A stretch of 36,172 bases of DNA from Actinomycetes bacterium. Lineage in GTDB: Bacteria > Actinomycetota > Acidimicrobiia > Acidimicrobiales > SZUA-35. Shown one piece after another: positions 33,259 to 36,172 of this stretch. The notes beneath the pieces are model-generated. The model did no database searches. It saw only the letters and a program-made list of their open reading frames with translations, and was not told where the DNA came from. The position numbers and the translations under genes were made by a program. The stretch is from contig JAJRXF010000168.1 of assembly GCA_024276425.1 (NCBI GenBank), positions 1-36,172 on the forward strand, given 5' to 3'. Each line of letters starts with the position of its first letter. The first letter of the stretch is position 1.

Positions 33259-35670
33259 CTAGACGTGTGCCGGTTCATCCTTCTGACCGTAGCGGTCGGG
33301 AAGGCCATAAAGCGTCGTGCGTTGCCGTAGAGGCCTTCCCAGAGGAGCGACAATGTCGGCGAAGTCGGCGGCGGTCATTTCCTGACCGTGGGTAGCACCA
33401 GCAGCGCGCGATATGTTCTCATCCATCAAGGTTCCCCCAAGGTCATTGCAGCCCGCCTGCAAGAGTTGGCGAACGCTATCGACGCCGATCTTCACCCAGC
33501 CCGACTGGATATTGTCAATCAGGCCGTCATAGGCAATCCTGGCAATGGCGTGGATCAACAGATTCTCTCGAAACGTTGGCCCTCTGCGAGACATCCGGCG
33601 CAGGTATAGGGGCGACGCCATGTGGACGAACGGCAAACCAACGAACTCGGTGAACCCACCTGTTTCTTCCTGAAGGTCTCGGGTCCTCAGTAAATGGCGC
33701 ACCCAGTGCTCTGGCTGTTCGATTGATCCGAACATCATGGTGATGTTGGATGCCAGTCCGAGTTGGTGAGCAGTACGGTGCACCTCCAGCCACTCCTCGG
33801 TGTTGATCTTGTCCGGGCACAGAACCGTGCGGATGTCGTCATCAAGAATCTCTGCTGCGGTGCCTGGTAGCGAGCGTAAGCCGGCATCCATTGCTCGGCG
33901 AAGGTAGTCCGCCAATGGCTCGCCGAGTCGCCTTGACCCTTCGAGCACCTCGAGGGCGGTGAAGCCATGTATGTGGATGTCCGGAGCCGCGTCCTTGACC
34001 GCTCGGGCGACGTCGATGTAATAGTTGCCATCGAAGTCCGGATGGATCCCACCCTGAAGGCATACCTCGGTGGCCCCAAGCTCGACAGCCTCCAGCACCC
34101 GTTGCTGCATTTGCTCCAGGCTCAACAAGTATGGGGCGCCCCGCAAATTCAGACTCAGTGGCCCCTTTGAGAAACCACAGAATCGGCACTTGAAGGTACA
34201 AACGTTGGTGTAGTTGATGTTTCGATTTTGCACGTAGGTGACATCGTCTCCCACGGCCCTCTGCCGGAGCTCATCGGCCAGGCCAGCAATGGCGGCTACT
34301 TCTTGTCCTCGAGCCCCGAAAAGGGTAAGGAGTTCGTCATGGCCGGCCCTTTGGCCCTGACGCACCCCGGTGATCACCTCGATGACAGGCCCTGTGGTGG
34401 GAAGGCTCCCGCCAATTAGGTGTGGTGGAGTGGCGGGAGATCCGGAATACCACTGCGTCGAGCGGTCTCCAATCAGGACAACGTCAGCGCCGTCGTCTCC
34501 GGTTGTTACAAACTCGGCCTTCTCCGGGAAAACCGCTCCTGGGTCATCACGAGCGAGCATGTCAGAGTCGGCTCGGTCCAGAACCGGGAAGACGAGGTCC
34601 TCAGCGAGCCAGCCTTGGGCTGCCCCAAGAGCTGCCTCGACCGGCAGGGCCGACCGGGCGAACTCGGGGTAAATGGTGAGTCGCGGAGCCAGTTGGAAAC
34701 CGTGGGTTTCGCTGACACTACGCAGCACTTCGAGGTCTGGCCATGGTCGCTCTGGGTTGACATGGTCAGCGGTTACCGGCGAAACACCACCCCAGTCATC
34801 GATTCCGCTGTCGAGCAGTACTCCAAAGTTGTCGCTCAGGTTTGGCGGCGCCTGCAAGTGAATGTCCGCCGGCAGGACGAGTCGTGCCAAGGCGATGGCT
34901 CGCAGATACTCCTCTCGCCCGCAGGCCTGGTGTTTCCACATGGCCGTACCTGCCTTTGGCAAGAAGTTTTGCACGATCACTTCCTGGACATGACCGTGTT
35001 TAGCATGGCTGGCGGCAATGGCCTCTAGCGAAGAGGTCCAGTCGGACTCATCCTGACCGATACCAATCAGGATGCCTGTCGTGAACGGGATTCTTAACTC
35101 TCCGGCCCATTCAAGAGTGGCCAGGCGCCTCGATGGTTCTTTGTCGAGGGAACCCCGGTGGCATGCCAGGTCGTCGCGCATGGTTTCCAACATCATTCCC
35201 TGACTGGGAGCGACGGAGCGCAAAAGGGCCAGCTCATCCTCATAGAGAGCACCGGCGTTGGCATGAGGTAGTAGACCGGTCTTGTTCAGCACGAGTCGAC
35301 ACATGGCGGCGAGATAGTCAATGGTGCTGTCATAGCCATGCTCGCTAAGCCATTGAGCGGCTATCGGGTAGCGCAACTCCGGGCGTTCGCCCAAGGTAAA
35401 GAGGGCCTCGTGACAGCCTGCCCTTGCTCCCTGCTTGGCGATTCTCAAAACTTCGTTGGGTTCAAGGAACGGCGACTCGGTCCGGGCAGGTGGCTGGGCG
35501 AAGGTGCAGTACCCGCAGCGGTCCCGACAGAGCTTCGTTAGCGGAATAAAGACCTTCGGGGAGTAGGTCAGGCGAGTTCCCGTTGCTTTACGGCGCTTCT
35601 TTTGGGCCGCCAACTGGAGTTTGTCTGTTGACCACGATTGATAGGACGTGATAGTTGCTTGGTGGGTCAC
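33259..35670 (-). CDS. fbiC: FbiC, fused CofG/CofH F0 synthase for coenzyme F420
   Basis: FbiC makes F0 (7,8-didemethyl-8-hydroxy-5-deazariboflavin) from tyrosine and a ribityl pyrimidine with two radical-SAM domains in one chain, as in actinobacteria. The CofG half binds its 4Fe-4S cluster with C48, C52 and C55 (CRDRCGYC). The CofH half uses C491, C495 and C498 (CTFKCRFC). The 803 residues are close to the family size. Start GTG 35670 (MTHQATITSYQSW) overlaps the stop of the HxlR-type gene as GTGA, so the regulator and FbiC are coupled. The downstream LOG gene follows after 3 bases. Confidence 0.96.
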   Translation of the reverse strand: MTHQATITSYQSWSTDKLQLAAQKKRRKATGTRLTYSPKVFIPLTKLCRDRCGYCTFAQPPARTESPFLEPNEVLRIAKQGARAGCHEALFTLGERPELRYPIAAQWLSEHGYDSTIDYLAAMCRLVLNKTGLLPHANAGALYEDELALLRSVAPSQGMMLETMRDDLACHRGSLDKEPSRRLATLEWAGELRIPFTTGILIGIGQDESDWTSSLEAIAASHAKHGHVQEVIVQNFLPKAGTAMWKHQACGREEYLRAIALARLVLPADIHLQAPPNLSDNFGVLLDSGIDDWGGVSPVTADHVNPERPWPDLEVLRSVSETHGFQLAPRLTIYPEFARSALPVEAALGAAQGWLAEDLVFPVLDRADSDMLARDDPGAVFPEKAEFVTTGDDGADVVLIGDRSTQWYSGSPATPPHLIGGSLPTTGPVIEVITGVRQGQRAGHDELLTLFGARGQEVAAIAGLADELRQRAVGDDVTYVQNRNINYTNVCTFKCRFCGFSKGPLSLNLRGAPYLLSLEQMQQRVLEAVELGATEVCLQGGIHPDFDGNYYIDVARAVKDAAPDIHIHGFTALEVLEGSRRLGEPLADYLRRAMDAGLRSLPGTAAEILDDDIRTVLCPDKINTEEWLEVHRTAHQLGLASNITMMFGSIEQPEHWVRHLLRTRDLQEETGGFTEFVGLPFVHMASPLYLRRMSRRGPTFRENLLIHAIARIAYDGLIDNIQSGWVKIGVDSVRQLLQAGCNDLGGTLMDENISRAAGATHGQEMTAADFADIVAPLGRPLRQRTTLYGLPDRYGQKDEPAHV

Positions 35671-36172
35671 GATTGTGGGTCCTGGGGTCTTGGGCCGGGT
35701 TGGCTCCGAATTTGATGAGGCCGAACCTCGACATCACACGTTGGGCATTGAACCTGCAAAACAATTGGCTGACCACAGGCTTCGTGAATCAGTAGCGTTG
35801 GTGGTTCGCCGCCCTTGTACCAGCGGTCGCCCCAGCCCATGAGGGCTATGAGAGCGGGCGAGAGGTCGATGCCTTTGGGGGTTAGGTGATACTCATAGCG
35901 AGTTGGCCGCTCCTGGTAAGGAACCTTTTCCAAAACACCATTTGCAACTAGTTTGTTGAGACGATCAGACAAGATGTTCTTGGCAATATCGAGGTCGAGT
36001 TGCATCTGAGCGAAGCGCCGGACTCCCCGAAAGACATTGCGCAAGATCAGTAGTGTCCAGCGGTCGCGAATGACGGAGAGTGTGGCCTCGATCGAGCAGC
36101 CGTCGGTCTGACTACCCTGGTCTGGCTCCCAGGGTTGCGAACCCGATGGTTCAGACGGAGGCGACGAAGGGG
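35667..36172 (-). CDS. HxlR-type winged-helix regulator, N-terminus beyond window
   Basis: The HxlR family signature is complete: GCSIEATLSVIRDRWTLLIL, then RRFAQMQLDLDIAKNILSDR and ERPTRYEYHLTPKGIDLSPA. A TTG at 36044 lies in the middle of this signature, so it is not the start; the frame stays open to base 36170 and reads a Ser/Pro-rich N-terminus, and the true start is outside the window. The Cys in DGCSI is the conserved redox- or ligand-sensing position of many HxlR proteins, and HEACG with VQCPTC at the end could bind zinc. Its stop overlaps the fbiC start as GTGA, so it probably regulates fbiC and itself. Confidence 0.88.
   Translation of the reverse strand, partial: PSSPPSEPSGSQPWEPDQGSQTDGCSIEATLSVIRDRWTLLILRNVFRGVRRFAQMQLDLDIAKNILSDRLNKLVANGVLEKVPYQERPTRYEYHLTPKGIDLSPALIALMGWGDRWYKGGEPPTLLIHEACGQPIVLQVQCPTCDVEVRPHQIRSQPGPRPQDPQS

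Noticed and set aside
34420-35028. 202-residue plus-strand frame opposite fbiC
   Set aside because: Shadow of the fbiC coding sequence without domain features.
36042-36044. TTG as the start of the HxlR-type gene
   Set aside because: The signature GCSIEATLSVIRDRW continues upstream of it in frame, so the true start is beyond the window.

Overview
The window looks like chromosomal DNA of an actinobacterium. Markers for this are a single-chain FbiC (fused CofG and CofH) for coenzyme F420, a 'conservon' signalling operon (kinase, Roadblock, DUF742, small GTPase), a DUF3151 gene and a DUF5522 gene. The base composition is only moderately GC-rich by eye and the metabolism is mixed heterotrophic, so I lean to a class such as Acidimicrobiia, but that is inference. 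No rRNA, tRNA, CRISPR array, transposase or phage gene is visible. Both window edges cut through genes (gltB on the left, an HxlR-type regulator on the right).

Layout. 1-5.8 kb: glutamate synthase gltB-gltD, overlapping by 8 bp. 5.8-11.2 kb: a signalling block with an HTH protein, a divergent DUF4388 protein, the conservon cvnABCD, and a small hypothetical gene on the other strand. 11.2-18.1 kb: a mixed catabolic block with a DUF5522 protein, two crotonases, a gamma-glutamyltransferase-like enzyme, an orphan beta-rich protein, a glycerophosphodiesterase-like enzyme and an acyl-CoA synthetase. 18.2-24.4 kb: a SirB1-type protein, a histidine phosphatase, then a tight plus-strand run pyk, patatin-like lipase, DUF3151, mobA, RNase D. 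24.4-27.4 kb: an AT-rich spacer, a 57-residue gene with a polyacidic tail, a ClC channel with CBS domains and a cysteine-rich protein. 27.4-32.1 kb: glycolate oxidase glcDEF with ATGA/GTGA overlaps, then a PAS plus degenerate-GGDEF protein. 32.1 kb to the end, minus strand: HxlR regulator, fbiC, LOG-family protein in one operon.

How the parts may work together. The conservon encodes a membrane kinase with almost no extracellular part, and beside it lies a DUF4388 protein whose C-terminal domain resembles the DUF742 partner of the conservon. This is the best candidate here for an extended, poorly described signalling module. The other regulatory candidate is the degenerate GGDEF protein, which has lost the catalytic signature but kept the product-binding RxxD.

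Gene packing is very tight. Four of the eight convergent pairs share a four-base overlap of stop codons (CTAG or CTAA). One divergent pair has start codons three bases apart. Many starts have no Shine-Dalgarno sequence, which suggests frequent leaderless transcripts. Small-scale curiosities are a 19-bp tandem repeat across a stop codon, a 17-bp duplication of a ribosome-binding site plus start codon, and short upstream ORFs that end on, or just past, the next gene's start.
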